This document shows, piece after piece, positions 26,759 through 36,036 of a stretch of 64,000 bases of DNA (its first letter is position 1; every line of letters begins with the position of its first letter). Under the pieces are notes generated by a model. The model had not been told where the DNA came from, did not search any database, and was given only the letters and a program-made list of their open reading frames with translations. The DNA is taken from the NCBI RefSeq assembly GCF_017309185.1, contig NZ_JAEKJZ010000001.1:930001-994000 (forward strand), written 5' to 3'. Source of the DNA: Roseibium aggregatum. GTDB lineage: Bacteria; Pseudomonadota; Alphaproteobacteria; Rhizobiales; Stappiaceae. The position numbers and the translations under genes were made by a program.

Positions 26759-28567
26759 TCACCCCTCGTTCAGCATCTCTAACTCCAGCCACTGTTCTTC
26801 CGCGGAATCCTTTTTTTCAGTCAATTCAGTGATCTGCGCGGATATCTTGGCAAATTTGTCAGGGTTCTTGACGTAGAGCTGCGGGTCGTTCATCTCCGCC
26901 TGAAGGGCCTCAAGCTTTGCCTCAAGCTTCTCGATTTCCTCAGGCAGTGTCTTAAGAAGGTGCTGCTGGGTGAAGGAGAGCTTCGATTTCTTTTGCGGTT
27001 TTTCCGATGAAACTGCTGGGCCTGAAGGTTTTTCCTTCTTTGCCGGAGCTGCCTTTTCCACCTTGCGTGCGGTCACGCCTTCGCCGCGCTGGGCAAGCAT
27101 GTCGCTATAGCCGCCAGCGTATTCGCGCCAGACGCCATCGCCTTCCGACACGATCACGGAGGTGGCGACGCGGTCGAGGAAGTCGCGGTCGTGGGAGACG
27201 ATAAGAGCGGTGCCCGGATAGTCGGCGAGCAGCTCCTGCAGGAGGTCAAGGGTCTCGAGATCCAGGTCGTTGGTCGGCTCGTCGAGCACCATCAGGTTGG
27301 ACTTGTTGGCGAGCGCCCTTGCCAGCATCGCGCGGGCGCGCTCGCCGCCGGAAAGCACCCCGACAGGCGTCCGGGCCTGTTCGGGCGAGAACAGAAAGTC
27401 CTTCATGTAGGACATCACATGCTTGGTCTCGTCGCCGATGACCACCATGTCGCCGCGCCCGCCGGTCAAAACCGAGGCAAGCGTGTCGGTGAGGTCGAGG
27501 TTCTCGCGCTTCTGGTCGAGGGTGACCATCTCCAGATTGGTGCCGAGCCGGGTGGAGCCGGTGTCGGGTTGAAGCTCTCCGGTCAGCATCTTGAGGAGCG
27601 TCGTCTTGCCAGCGCCGTTCGGTCCGACGAAGCCGACCCGGTCGCCGCGCTGGATGCGGCTGGAGAAGTCCTTGACGATGGTCCGCTCGCCATAGGTCTT
27701 GGAAATGGTCCTGGCCTCGATCACCAGCTTGCCGGAGACCTCGGCCTCCGTGGCGCTGAGCTTGGCGGTGCCCTGCGGGCCCCGGTGTTCGCGTTTCTGC
27801 TTTCGTAGATCGGCGAGCTCGCGCACCCGGCGCATGTTGCGCTTGCGCCGCGCGGTGACCCCGTAGGTCATCCAGTGCTCTTCGCGCTTGATCTTCTGGG
27901 CAAGTTTCTGCTGGTCGATCTCCTCCTGTTCGAAGACCTCGTCCCGCCAGGCCTCGAAATGGGCGAAGCCCTTGTCCAGTCGCCTCGAGATACCCCGGTC
28001 GATCCAGACCGTGGAACGCGACAGGTTTTCCAGGAAGCGCCGGTCGTGGGAAATCAGCACCAGCGCGGATTTCAGGCCTTTCAACTCGTCTTCAAGCCAC
28101 TCGATCGCCGGCAGGTCCAGATGGTTGGTCGGCTCGTCGAGAAGAAGCACGTCCGGTTCGGGCGCCAGCGTGCGGGCGAGGGCCGCGCGCCGCGCCTCGC
28201 CACCGGAGAGCGCCTTCGGGTCTTCCGTTCCCTTGAGACCGAGCACTTCCAGCAGATAGGCGCCCCGATAGGGATCGTCGCCCTCCGTCAGCCCCTCGTT
28301 GACGTAATCGAGCGTCGAGGCATAGGCGCTGAGATCCGGGTCCTGCGGCAGGTAGCGCAGGGTGCGGCCCGGTTGGAAGAACCGCTCGCCGGAATCCATC
28401 TCAACGAAGCCGGCCGCGATCTTCAAAAGCGTCGACTTGCCGGAGCCGTTGCGCCCCACAAGGCAGAGCCGTTCGCCTTCTCCGACGGAAAGCTCCGCGC
28501 CGGTCAGAAGCGGCGTGCCGCCGAAGGTCAGGTGAACGTCACGAAGTGTCAGGAGAGGCGGGGCCAT
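26759..28567 (-). CDS. ABC-F family ATPase, Uup-like
   Basis: A 602-residue protein with two ATP-binding domains and no membrane helices. NBD1 has [25 protein letters not shown] and [17 protein letters not shown]2 has [25 protein letters not shown] and [15 protein letters not shown] charged linker lies between them (about 235-290), and the C-terminus (about 510-600) is a Lys-rich segment followed by a coiled coil, as in Uup. ABC-F proteins bind ribosomes or structured DNA; Uup is linked to ribosome assembly and precise transposon excision. Exact role inferred from architecture. Confidence 0.9.
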   Translation of the reverse strand: MAPPLLTLRDVHLTFGGTPLLTGAELSVGEGERLCLVGRNGSGKSTLLKIAAGFVEMDSGERFFQPGRTLRYLPQDPDLSAYASTLDYVNEGLTEGDDPYRGAYLLEVLGLKGTEDPKALSGGEARRAALARTLAPEPDVLLLDEPTNHLDLPAIEWLEDELKGLKSALVLISHDRRFLENLSRSTVWIDRGISRRLDKGFAHFEAWRDEVFEQEEIDQQKLAQKIKREEHWMTYGVTARRKRNMRRVRELADLRKQKREHRGPQGTAKLSATEAEVSGKLVIEARTISKTYGERTIVKDFSSRIQRGDRVGFVGPNGAGKTTLLKMLTGELQPDTGSTRLGTNLEMVTLDQKRENLDLTDTLASVLTGGRGDMVVIGDETKHVMSYMKDFLFSPEQARTPVGVLSGGERARAMLARALANKSNLMVLDEPTNDLDLETLDLLQELLADYPGTALIVSHDRDFLDRVATSVIVSEGDGVWREYAGGYSDMLAQRGEGVTARKVEKAAPAKKEKPSGPAVSSEKPQKKSKLSFTQQHLLKTLPEEIEKLEAKLEALQAEMNDPQLYVKNPDKFAKISAQITELTEKKDSAEEQWLELEMLNEG

Positions 28568-28773
28568 GAGGGCGTTGGAAATCCGGTCGGAAATTGATGA
28601 TCGGCGCCCGGTTTACTGGCCTTGCCGGACCCGCGCAAGCGAGGAAGCGGTAGGGCCAAGGCATATTTGAACAGGCGCAGCAGGATTTTTCCCGAAAACT
28701 GCGCTATCCTGCCTGCAAGTGGACAGGGGGCTGATACCGGGCACGGCCTATGTGGCCTGCGGGAGTGTGTATT

Positions 28774-29274
28774 ATGGCAAACTGGCTTTTGCGGTCCTCA
28801 AACATCCGGCGCGCCGTCAGGGTCTTCAGATCCGGCATCGCGGCAGCGCTCCTGTGCGCCGCCGGGGGACTCGTCCTTGTCTCGGGTGCGGAAAAAGCCC
28901 GCGCGGACGGCATCTATATCGGCGGGCCGGGCTTCGCTGTCGGCGTTGGCAGCAGGGGATACAGGGGATCGTTCTACTGGGGCCGTGCCGGCTATTACGG
29001 ACCTCCCTACCGGCCCTATGGGGCACCCTATTACTACCACCCCTACGACATGCGCGCCTATCCTTACCGGTCGCGCGTGTATGTGGCGCCACCGCGCTAC
29101 AGGGCGCCCGCTCGCCGATACTACGGACAACCGCAGCGTGTGCCGTACACGAAGACCGGACTGGCCCCTTTCACCCCGGCATGGGTGCGCTATTGTTCGC
29201 GGAAATACAAGTCTTTCAACCCGAATACGGGCACCTATCTGGCCTACAGCGGAAAATACCGTTTCTGCCGGTAG
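28774..29274 (+). CDS. BA14K-family secreted protein
   Basis: A 166-residue exported protein. The signal/anchor segment SGIAAALLCAAGGLVLVSG ends near ARADG, followed by a Gly/Tyr/Pro/Arg-rich middle with many tyrosines, and a C-terminal BA14K motif WVRYCSRKYKSFNPNTGTYL ending in FCR. GGGAG lies eight bases before the ATG at 28774; an in-frame ATG at 28750 has no such site. Family knowledge: BA14K proteins are Rhizobiales-specific immunoreactive envelope proteins described as lectin-like in Brucella. The YG-rich middle is unusually long. Confidence 0.8.
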   Translation: MANWLLRSSNIRRAVRVFRSGIAAALLCAAGGLVLVSGAEKARADGIYIGGPGFAVGVGSRGYRGSFYWGRAGYYGPPYRPYGAPYYYHPYDMRAYPYRSRVYVAPPRYRAPARRYYGQPQRVPYTKTGLAPFTPAWVRYCSRKYKSFNPNTGTYLAYSGKYRFCR

Positions 29275-29494
29275 ATGTATAATTTTGTTTCGCAAGGGCG
29301 TATGAAAATGTCCCGAACCTCGGATTTTTGCGGTAAAAATTTTCTGAATTATCGAAGTTATCGCAAAAACATCGCCTAATTGTGCTTGGGGTTGGAACAT
29401 TCCGTTAGGAGATGCTTGATTGCTCGTAAAGAGCGTGGAATCTTTTGGCACATCGTTCCTGAATTTCAATGAAAAACCCAGAGGGGAGAGCGAT

Positions 29495-31081
29495 ATGTTC
29501 AAGTCCATGCATGTTACGGCGCTTGCGGCGGCTCTGATGGCCGCAACATCTTTAGCGGCGGTCGCGGAAGTGGTTTATCACCGCGGCAACACGGCGGATC
29601 CGGAAACCCTGGACCAGCACAAGACCTCCACGGTCTATGAGTCGCATATCCTGCGGGATCTGTACGAGGGGCTGGTTGCCTATGACGTCAACGGCAAGAT
29701 CATCCCGGGCGTGGCGGAGGAGTGGACTGTTTCCGACGATGGCCTGGTCTACACTTTCACGCTGCGCGACGACGCCAAATGGTCCAACGGCGATCCGGTG
29801 GTCGCCGGTGATTTCGAATACTCCCTGAAGCGCATCATGAATCCGGAAACGGGCGCGAAATACGCGACCGTTCTCTATCCGATCAAGAATGCGGAAAAGA
29901 TCAACAAGGGAGAGCTTGAGCCTGGCGAGCTGGGCGTCAAGGCGGTCGACGACGCGACGCTGGAAATAGCGCTTGAATCGCCGACGCCCTATTTCATCGA
30001 TCTGCTTGGACATCAGACCGGCCTGCCGGTGCATCCGGCGACCGTCGAGGCCCATGGCACCGACTTCGTGAAGCCGGAAAACATCGTCAGCAACGGCGCC
30101 TTCACACTCGCCGAGTTCATACCGAACGCCCACGTCAAGGCGGTCAAGAACGAGAACTTTCATGACGCGGCCAATGTGAAGGTCGACACCGTCTTTTATT
30201 ATCCGACCGAGGACCGGGGCGCGGCTCTGCGCCGGTTCCAGGCGGGAGAACTGCACACCAACAACGACGCGCCGACCGAACAGGTCGCCTTCATGCGGGA
30301 GGAATTGGGAGATCAGTTCCGCGTGGCGCCCTACCTCGGCACCTATTACTACGCCCTGAACCACGAGGACGAGGCGCTGTCCAAACCGGAGGTGCGCCAG
30401 GCGCTCTCCATGGCCATCGACCGGGAGTTCCTGGCGGACGAAATCTGGGGGTCGACCATGGTCGCCGGCTATTCCTTCGTGCCGCCGGGCATCGGCAACT
30501 ACGGCGAGCCGGCCTATGCCGACTACAAGGACATGTCCCAGATCGACCGCGAGGAAAAGGCGGCCGAGCTCCTGGAGGCCGCCGGCTACGGAGAGGACAA
30601 TCCGGTCAAGCTGACCATCAACTACAACACCTCGGAAAACCACAAGAACACGGCGGTTGCGATCGCCGACATGTGGGCGCCGCTCGGTGTGGAAGTCTCG
30701 ATGATCAACACCGACACAAAGACCCATTATGCCATGCTGCGCGACCGTCAGGACTTCGACGTCGCCCGTGCCGGCTGGATCGGCGACTATTCAGATCCGC
30801 AGAATTTCCTCTTCATGGTGGAAAGCGACAACGACGGCTTCAACTATGCCCGCTACGACAATCCGGAATACGACGCGCTTATGGACGAGGCGGCGGCGAC
30901 CGTCGACCTGGAAAAGCGCGCGGCGATCCTGAAAAACGCCGAAGAGGTGTTCATGCGCGACCTGCCGTTCATTCCGCTGATGTACTACGGTTCCCTGAAT
31001 CTGGTCTCCGACAAGGTCTCGGGATTTGAGGACAATCTCCTCAACATTCATCCGACCCGCTGGATCGGCATCTCCGGATAA
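29495..31081 (+). CDS. oppA: Oligopeptide ABC transporter substrate-binding protein
   Basis: A 528-residue periplasmic protein with a clear signal peptide (MFKSMHVTALAAALMAATSL, cleavage near AVA). The family-5 solute-binding pattern is complete: YHRGNTADPETLDQH, GLVAYDVNGKIIPGVAEEW, and the late ARYDNPEYDALMDEA. Its closeness to OppA/MppA-type proteins suggests oligopeptides. GAGGGGAG precedes the ATG at 29495. It heads an oppABC(DF) operon; a stable hairpin separates it from oppB, which usually favours higher expression of the binding protein. Confidence 0.92.
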   Translation: MFKSMHVTALAAALMAATSLAAVAEVVYHRGNTADPETLDQHKTSTVYESHILRDLYEGLVAYDVNGKIIPGVAEEWTVSDDGLVYTFTLRDDAKWSNGDPVVAGDFEYSLKRIMNPETGAKYATVLYPIKNAEKINKGELEPGELGVKAVDDATLEIALESPTPYFIDLLGHQTGLPVHPATVEAHGTDFVKPENIVSNGAFTLAEFIPNAHVKAVKNENFHDAANVKVDTVFYYPTEDRGAALRRFQAGELHTNNDAPTEQVAFMREELGDQFRVAPYLGTYYYALNHEDEALSKPEVRQALSMAIDREFLADEIWGSTMVAGYSFVPPGIGNYGEPAYADYKDMSQIDREEKAAELLEAAGYGEDNPVKLTINYNTSENHKNTAVAIADMWAPLGVEVSMINTDTKTHYAMLRDRQDFDVARAGWIGDYSDPQNFLFMVESDNDGFNYARYDNPEYDALMDEAAATVDLEKRAAILKNAEEVFMRDLPFIPLMYYGSLNLVSDKVSGFEDNLLNIHPTRWIGISG

Positions 31082-31089
31082 TCGAAACC

Positions 31090-31125
31090 CGGACACCGGC
31101 AAGGCCTGTGCCTCGCCGGTGTCCG
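31090..31125 (+). terminator. Intercistronic hairpin between oppA and oppB
   Basis: An 11-base arm (31090-31100) is perfectly complementary to 31115-31125 with a 14-base loop, nine bases after the oppA stop. There is no T-run, so it more likely protects the oppA message or partially attenuates than ends transcription. Confidence 0.6.
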
Positions 31126-31170
31126 CAAGCGCGGCACGAGACCGCCGTTTGAACGACAGGGGCAAAGCCT

Positions 31171-32094
31171 ATGCACCGCTATGTGCTCGCTCGATTGCTC
31201 GGGGCAGTCCCGACCCTTTTTCTGATCGTCACACTCTCGTTCTTCCTGATCCGCATCGCGCCCGGCGGCCCGTTCGACCTGGAACGTCCGCTTGAGGCCA
31301 AGGTGATGGAGAACCTGAACAAGATCTATCACCTGGACGAGCCGCTCTGGAACCAGTACCTGATTTATCTGCAGAGCATCGCGCGGCTGGATTTCGGCCC
31401 GAGCTTCTATTTCCGCGACTTCACCATCAATGAACTGTTCGCCCAGAGCCTGCCGATTTCAATTCAGCTCGGCCTTTCCGCTCTCTGCCTCGCCCTTGTC
31501 GTGGGGGGGATGCTCGGGGTGGTCGCGGCCCTGAGGCAGAACCAGCCCGTGGACTATACCGTAATGGCGGCCGCGACCCTCGGCGTCACCGTGCCGAATT
31601 TCGTGGTCGCGCCGGTTCTGACGCTGATGCTCGGCGTATGGCTCGGCTGGCTGCCGGTCGGAGGCTGGGGCGGCGGAGCCTTCGTCAACAAGATCCTACC
31701 CATTGTCACCCTGGCCCTGCCGCAAATCGCGGTTGTCGCCCGGTTGACCCGCGGCTCGATGATCGAGGCGCTGCGCTCCAACCACGTGCGCACGGCAAGG
31801 GCCTATGGCCTGACCGGTTACATGGTCATCGTGGTGCATGCGCTTCGGGGCGCCATTCTGCCCGTGGTCTCCTATCTCGGGCCGGCCGCGGCCGCTCTTC
31901 TGACCGGCTCGGTGGTGATCGAGACCATTTTCGGCATCCCCGGCATCGGCCGCTATTTCGTGCAAGGGGCGCTCAACCGCGACTATACCCTGGTGATGGG
32001 AACCGTCGTGGTGGTCGCCTGTTTCGTCATCCTCTTCAACCTCATCGTGGATCTGCTTTATGCGCTGCTCGATCCGCGCGTGCGCTACGACTGA
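31171..32094 (+). CDS. oppB: Oligopeptide ABC transporter permease OppB
   Basis: A 307-residue permease. The N-terminus RLLGAVPTLFLIVTLSFFLIR and the following RIAPGGPFD are characteristic of DppB/OppB subunits, and the coupling loop is EALRSNHVRTARAYGL. About six membrane helices. It probably pairs with the OppC subunit encoded 12 bases downstream. Confidence 0.93.
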   Translation: MHRYVLARLLGAVPTLFLIVTLSFFLIRIAPGGPFDLERPLEAKVMENLNKIYHLDEPLWNQYLIYLQSIARLDFGPSFYFRDFTINELFAQSLPISIQLGLSALCLALVVGGMLGVVAALRQNQPVDYTVMAAATLGVTVPNFVVAPVLTLMLGVWLGWLPVGGWGGGAFVNKILPIVTLALPQIAVVARLTRGSMIEALRSNHVRTARAYGLTGYMVIVVHALRGAILPVVSYLGPAAAALLTGSVVIETIFGIPGIGRYFVQGALNRDYTLVMGTVVVVACFVILFNLIVDLLYALLDPRVRYD

Positions 32095-32105
32095 GGCCAT
32101 ACCCA

Positions 32106-33230
32106 ATGACCATGACTGTTACAGCCCCCGAAGTGCCCGCGAAAGGGCGGTCGCTCTGGGACGATGCGCGGGACCGGCTGATGGCCAACCGCGCCGCCGT
32201 TACCTCCCTGTTTGTCCTTGTGGCGATCGCGCTGCTTTCCGTGTTCGGTCCGATGCTGTCCCCCCACGATTTCGACACCGTGTACCGGGACTATGTGAAG
32301 GTCCGGGCAAGTCTTCAGGCCTATCCGCGCGCGGAGCAGGTGGAGCCGGGATTTCTCGCCGCCCTCAAACGGGCGCGGTTGAGTGTCGAGAGTTACCGGC
32401 GTGACGGCGACAGCGTTGTTGCGTCGGTTTCCTCCAGACGGGAAATCGACCCGCGCGCGGTTCGATACGTCGACCGGAGCAACCTCTTCAGGAACGCGCA
32501 GCTGTCCGACATCTCCGCAGACGGCAAATCCGCGGTCATGAAGGCCGATATTGACCACATGCATTTTTATTTCGGCACCGATTCCAATGGCCGGGATATG
32601 ATGGCAAGGACCTTCATCGCCGGACGGGTGTCGCTTACCATCGGACTGCTGGCGACAATCGTCGCGATCTCCATCGGTGTCCTTTACGGCGCGACCTCCG
32701 GCTATCTGGGCGGCCGGACGGATCAGATGATGATGCGGGTTGTCGATGTGCTCTATTCGCTGCCCTTCATTTTCTTCGTCATCATGCTGGTGGTCTTCTT
32801 CGGCCGGAACTTTGTCCTGATGTTCATCGCCGTCGGAGCTGTGGAATGGCTGGACATGGCCCGGATTGTGCGTGGCCAGACCCTGTCCATCAAACGCCAG
32901 GAATACGTGCAGGCGGCGGAAGCCATGGGGGTGTCCGACAGCGGCATCGTCCGCCGCCACATCATTCCGAACACGCTTGGACCCGTGGTTGTCTACATGA
33001 CCCTTCTGGTGCCCAAGGTCATCTTGCTGGAAAGCTTCCTGTCGTTTCTGGGGCTGGGTATACAGGAGCCGATGACGAGCTGGGGCGTCTTGATTTCCGA
33101 GGGCGCGCGCAACCTGCAGGGCGCGGCCTGGATGCTGATCTTCCCGTCGATCTTCCTGACTTCGACGCTGTTTGCCTTGAACTTCATCGGCGACGGGTTG
33201 CGCGACGCGCTCGACCCGAAGGACAGATAG
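32106..33230 (+). CDS. oppC: Oligopeptide ABC transporter permease OppC
   Basis: A 374-residue permease, about 70 residues longer than E. coli OppC. Helix 1 (about residues 33-51) is followed by a large charged periplasmic insertion (about 55-155) before GTDSNGRDMMARTFIAG. The coupling loop is EYVQAAEAMGVSDSGI, and the C-terminus GDGLRDALDPKDR is standard. The ATG at 32106 is the first after oppB. Longer OppC-type subunits of this kind are known in Rhizobiales. Confidence 0.92.
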   Translation: MTMTVTAPEVPAKGRSLWDDARDRLMANRAAVTSLFVLVAIALLSVFGPMLSPHDFDTVYRDYVKVRASLQAYPRAEQVEPGFLAALKRARLSVESYRRDGDSVVASVSSRREIDPRAVRYVDRSNLFRNAQLSDISADGKSAVMKADIDHMHFYFGTDSNGRDMMARTFIAGRVSLTIGLLATIVAISIGVLYGATSGYLGGRTDQMMMRVVDVLYSLPFIFFVIMLVVFFGRNFVLMFIAVGAVEWLDMARIVRGQTLSIKRQEYVQAAEAMGVSDSGIVRRHIIPNTLGPVVVYMTLLVPKVILLESFLSFLGLGIQEPMTSWGVLISEGARNLQGAAWMLIFPSIFLTSTLFALNFIGDGLRDALDPKDR

Positions 33231-33238
33231 GGGGCAGC

Positions 33239-34864
33239 ATGACGGATCAAACCGGAAAAACCGTCCTCTCCATCAAGGATCTGAAGGTCGATTTTCAAAC
33301 CGCGACCGGTACCGTCAACGCCGTGCGCGGCGTCGATATCCATGTGAACAGGGGAGAGACGGTCGCGATCGTGGGCGAAAGCGGGTCCGGCAAGAGCCAG
33401 ACCGTGATGGCGGCCATGGGCCTTCTGGCCTCCAATGGGCAAACCGCGGGTGAGGTCGTCTATCAAGGCCGCAACATTCTCGGTCTTCCGCTCAAGGAGC
33501 TGAACCGCGTGCGCGGCCGGAAGATCACCATGATTTTCCAGGAACCCATGACCTCGCTCGATCCGCTTTACACTGTCGGAAGGCAGCTTGCCGAACCGAT
33601 GGTGGTTCACGGCGGCCTGTCGTGGAAGGCTGCGCGCAAAAAGGCGCTGGAGCTTCTGAAGCTGGTGAACATCCCGGAGCCCGAGCGCAAGATCAGGGCC
33701 TTTCCCTACGAGCTGTCCGGCGGTCAGCGCCAGCGCGTCATGATTGCCATGGCACTTGCCAACGACCCGGATGTTCTGGTTGCCGACGAGCCGACCACGG
33801 CGCTGGATGTGACCACGCAGGCCCAGATCCTGGACCTGCTCGCCGATCTTCAGAAGCGCCTCGGCATGGCGGTGATCTTCATTACCCACGATCTCGGCAT
33901 CGTCCGCCGGATTGCCGACCGGGTTTATGTGATGAAGATGGGAAGGGTCGTGGAGAACGGCGAGACGGCCAGGATCTTTTCGCAGCCTGCGCATTCATAC
34001 ACGAAAATGCTGCTGGACGCTGAACCCTCAGGCCACAAGCTCCAGGTCCCCGACACGGCGCCGGTTCTGCTGGAGGCACAGAAGGTCGCGGTGGAGTTCG
34101 AGCTCTCTTCCGGTTTGCTTGCACCCGGCCTCATCCTGCGCGCGGTTGACGATGTCAGCTTCTCGCTGCGCAAGGGCCAGACATTGGGGATTGTCGGCGA
34201 AAGCGGTTCGGGGAAATCGACCCTGGGGCGTGCGCTCTTGAACCTGCTTCCCTGCACCGGACGCGTGGTCTTTCAGGGGCAGCCGATTTCCGGCCTGAGC
34301 CGGGCCGCCATGCGCGGCTTGCGCAAGGACATGCAGCTTGTCTTTCAGGACCCGTTCGGCTCACTGAGCCCCAGGCTGACGGTCGGCCAGATTGTCTCCG
34401 AAGGACTTCAGGTCCACGAACCCGCATTGAGCGCCAGGGAACGCGACCTGCGCGCCTGCCAGGCGCTGGAGGAAGTCTCGCTCGATCCGGCTCTGCGCAA
34501 TCGGTATCCGCACGAGTTTTCAGGGGGGCAGCGCCAGCGGATCGCGATCGCGCGCACCATGGTTCTGAAGCCGGAACTGGTCGTTCTCGACGAGCCCACC
34601 TCCGCGCTCGACAGGACCATCCAGAAACAGGTGGTCGAGCTTCTGAAAGAGCTTCAGAAAGCCAATGAGCTGACCTACCTGTTCATCAGCCACGATCTTG
34701 CCGTCGTCCGGGCCCTGTCCGACACGGTGATGGTCATGCAGAGAGGCAAGGTGATCGAGGCCGGCACAGCCGACGAGATTTTCGAAGCGCCGCGCTGCGA
34801 CTACACGAAGGAACTGATCGGGGCGGCCATGCTGACGAAACGGCAGATGATGGAAACAGCCTGA
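33239..34864 (+). CDS. Fused oligopeptide ABC transporter ATPase (OppD-OppF in one chain)
   Basis: A 541-residue protein with two complete nucleotide-binding domains. The OppD-like half has GESGSGKSQTVMA, LSGGQRQRVMIA and VLVADEPTTALDVT; the OppF-like half has GESGSGKSTLGRA, FSGGQRQRIAIA and LVVLDEPTSALDRT. Each domain ends with the short C-terminal extension that caps OppD/OppF. It follows oppC by eight bases and completes the importer. The 3' end is only three bases from the convergent GntR gene. Confidence 0.93.
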   Translation: MTDQTGKTVLSIKDLKVDFQTATGTVNAVRGVDIHVNRGETVAIVGESGSGKSQTVMAAMGLLASNGQTAGEVVYQGRNILGLPLKELNRVRGRKITMIFQEPMTSLDPLYTVGRQLAEPMVVHGGLSWKAARKKALELLKLVNIPEPERKIRAFPYELSGGQRQRVMIAMALANDPDVLVADEPTTALDVTTQAQILDLLADLQKRLGMAVIFITHDLGIVRRIADRVYVMKMGRVVENGETARIFSQPAHSYTKMLLDAEPSGHKLQVPDTAPVLLEAQKVAVEFELSSGLLAPGLILRAVDDVSFSLRKGQTLGIVGESGSGKSTLGRALLNLLPCTGRVVFQGQPISGLSRAAMRGLRKDMQLVFQDPFGSLSPRLTVGQIVSEGLQVHEPALSARERDLRACQALEEVSLDPALRNRYPHEFSGGQRQRIAIARTMVLKPELVVLDEPTSALDRTIQKQVVELLKELQKANELTYLFISHDLAVVRALSDTVMVMQRGKVIEAGTADEIFEAPRCDYTKELIGAAMLTKRQMMETA

Positions 34865-34867
34865 TTT

Positions 34868-35644
34868 TTATTGAGACCGGAAGCTGCCGCTGTCCAGGAT
34901 CCGTGCGGGACCGGTCTGGAAATTTCCGTGATGCTCTCCGGCTACGTCGCCGTAAATGTCGGGTGCCGATTGGGCCGCGATCATGAGGATATGGTTTTTC
35001 AGCGTCTCCGCCGCAGCCTGAACATCGCGCTGTTGCAGCGCGTCCAGAATGCTGGAATGCGGTGGCACACCTGGAAGGTTCCAGATGGAATCGAGTTGCG
35101 CTTTCGGGATCATGATCCGGTGAAGGACCAACGACGTTTTGACCAGGATGGGCTCCAGAACGGACAGGCCGGAGCTTCTGAAGAGCTTCAGGTGAAATTC
35201 CCGGTCAAGCTCCGAGCAACCGAAAAAATCCTGACGTGCCTGGCAGTCGTCCATCTGACGGTCGAGATCGCGCAGCTCTTCCAAACAATCCCGTGTCATG
35301 GATCTGACCGCGCCGGGGATCCCCGCGGTTTCAATGTCGATACGGAGCTTTAAAAGCAGCTTGGCTTCCAGAACGCTTGGGTCGGTTACAAAGGTTCCCT
35401 GATAGCCTCTCCGGACAACCAGCCCGTTCAGCTGCAATTGCATCAGGGCTTCCCTGATGGTGCTCTGGGAGCAGCCGTATTCCTGGGCGAGGGCCTGTTC
35501 GGTGATCGGGCAGTTGGAGGTTAGCTCTCCTGTGACAATTTTCCGCTTGAGATCCTGGTAGACTGAGTCCGACTTGCGGCCGCGTTTTCCGTCCCGGCAA
35601 TAGGCCTTCTGCCCGCTGTTCTCCGCGGCAAGTTGTAATTTCAC
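34868..35644 (-). CDS. GntR-family regulator, FCD subfamily
   Basis: A 258-residue protein with an N-terminal winged helix (about 25-90, ITEQALAQEYGCSQSTIREAL) and an all-helical FCD ligand-binding domain with metal-binding-type His/Asp positions (ELDREFHLKLF, HILMIAAQS). A TTG at 35659 opens the frame, but the GTG at 35644 has GGGGGAGA six bases upstream and is preferred. It lies between the opp operon and the dipeptidase gene and is the obvious candidate regulator of both. Effector unknown. Confidence 0.85.
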   Translation of the reverse strand: MKLQLAAENSGQKAYCRDGKRGRKSDSVYQDLKRKIVTGELTSNCPITEQALAQEYGCSQSTIREALMQLQLNGLVVRRGYQGTFVTDPSVLEAKLLLKLRIDIETAGIPGAVRSMTRDCLEELRDLDRQMDDCQARQDFFGCSELDREFHLKLFRSSGLSVLEPILVKTSLVLHRIMIPKAQLDSIWNLPGVPPHSSILDALQQRDVQAAAETLKNHILMIAAQSAPDIYGDVAGEHHGNFQTGPARILDSGSFRSQ

Positions 35645-35929
35645 GTCGTTCTCCCCCAACCGGATAGGTTCGTATCGGTCGCACTTATCCCGCCCGCTGC
35701 GGGACCCGGTCCCGTTTTGGAGCCATTCAAGTTAACTCGCCCGATTATCCGATGGTTCGGAAGAGGGGCCGATGGGACACTGTCTTTGCACGCAACCTGC
35801 CAGGCGGGGTCTGAGCTACCGGCCGCGTCATCTACCAAACAGCAGTCTGCGATTTGGTGAGCGCGGTTTTTTATTCTCCGGAAGCGCCGATTGGCGGCTG
35901 CAGAAAACTACGGACATATTTTTCTTCGC

Positions 35930-35950
35930 GCGATTGTGAATTGCAATCGC
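35930..35950. promoter_or_regulatory. Inverted repeat in the GntR upstream region
   Basis: GCGATTG (35930-35936) and CAATCGC (35944-35950) are perfect complements with a seven-base spacer. It could be an operator for the GntR regulator, though it is 286 bases from the start codon. Confidence 0.3.
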
Positions 35951-36008
35951 AAAACCGAAATCTTTAGTAACAAATATGAGAGGTCGTTCATTCCGTGCGG
36001 GAAAGAAT

Positions 36009-36033
36009 ACGGCCTCAAACCGGGACCGGCCGT
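36009..36033 (-). terminator. Possible terminator of the dipeptidase gene
   Basis: On the minus strand ACGGCC and GGCCGT (36033-36009) form a six-base stem with a 13-base loop followed by ATTCTTT, immediately after the stop codon. Weak but well placed. Confidence 0.4.
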
Positions 36034-36036
36034 TCT

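Larger units (their letters stand above)
35645..36036. other. Intergenic region upstream of the GntR gene
   Basis: About 390 bases, AT-richer toward its right end. It contains a 21-bp inverted repeat (35930-35950) and, at its right end, a possible terminator for the dipeptidase gene. No coding sequence is evident. Confidence 0.5.

Noticed and set aside
29440-29465. A TGGCAC-like sequence before oppA considered as a sigma-54 promoter
   Set aside because: The second element does not match the TTGC box at the required spacing, so the GG-N10-GC rule fails.
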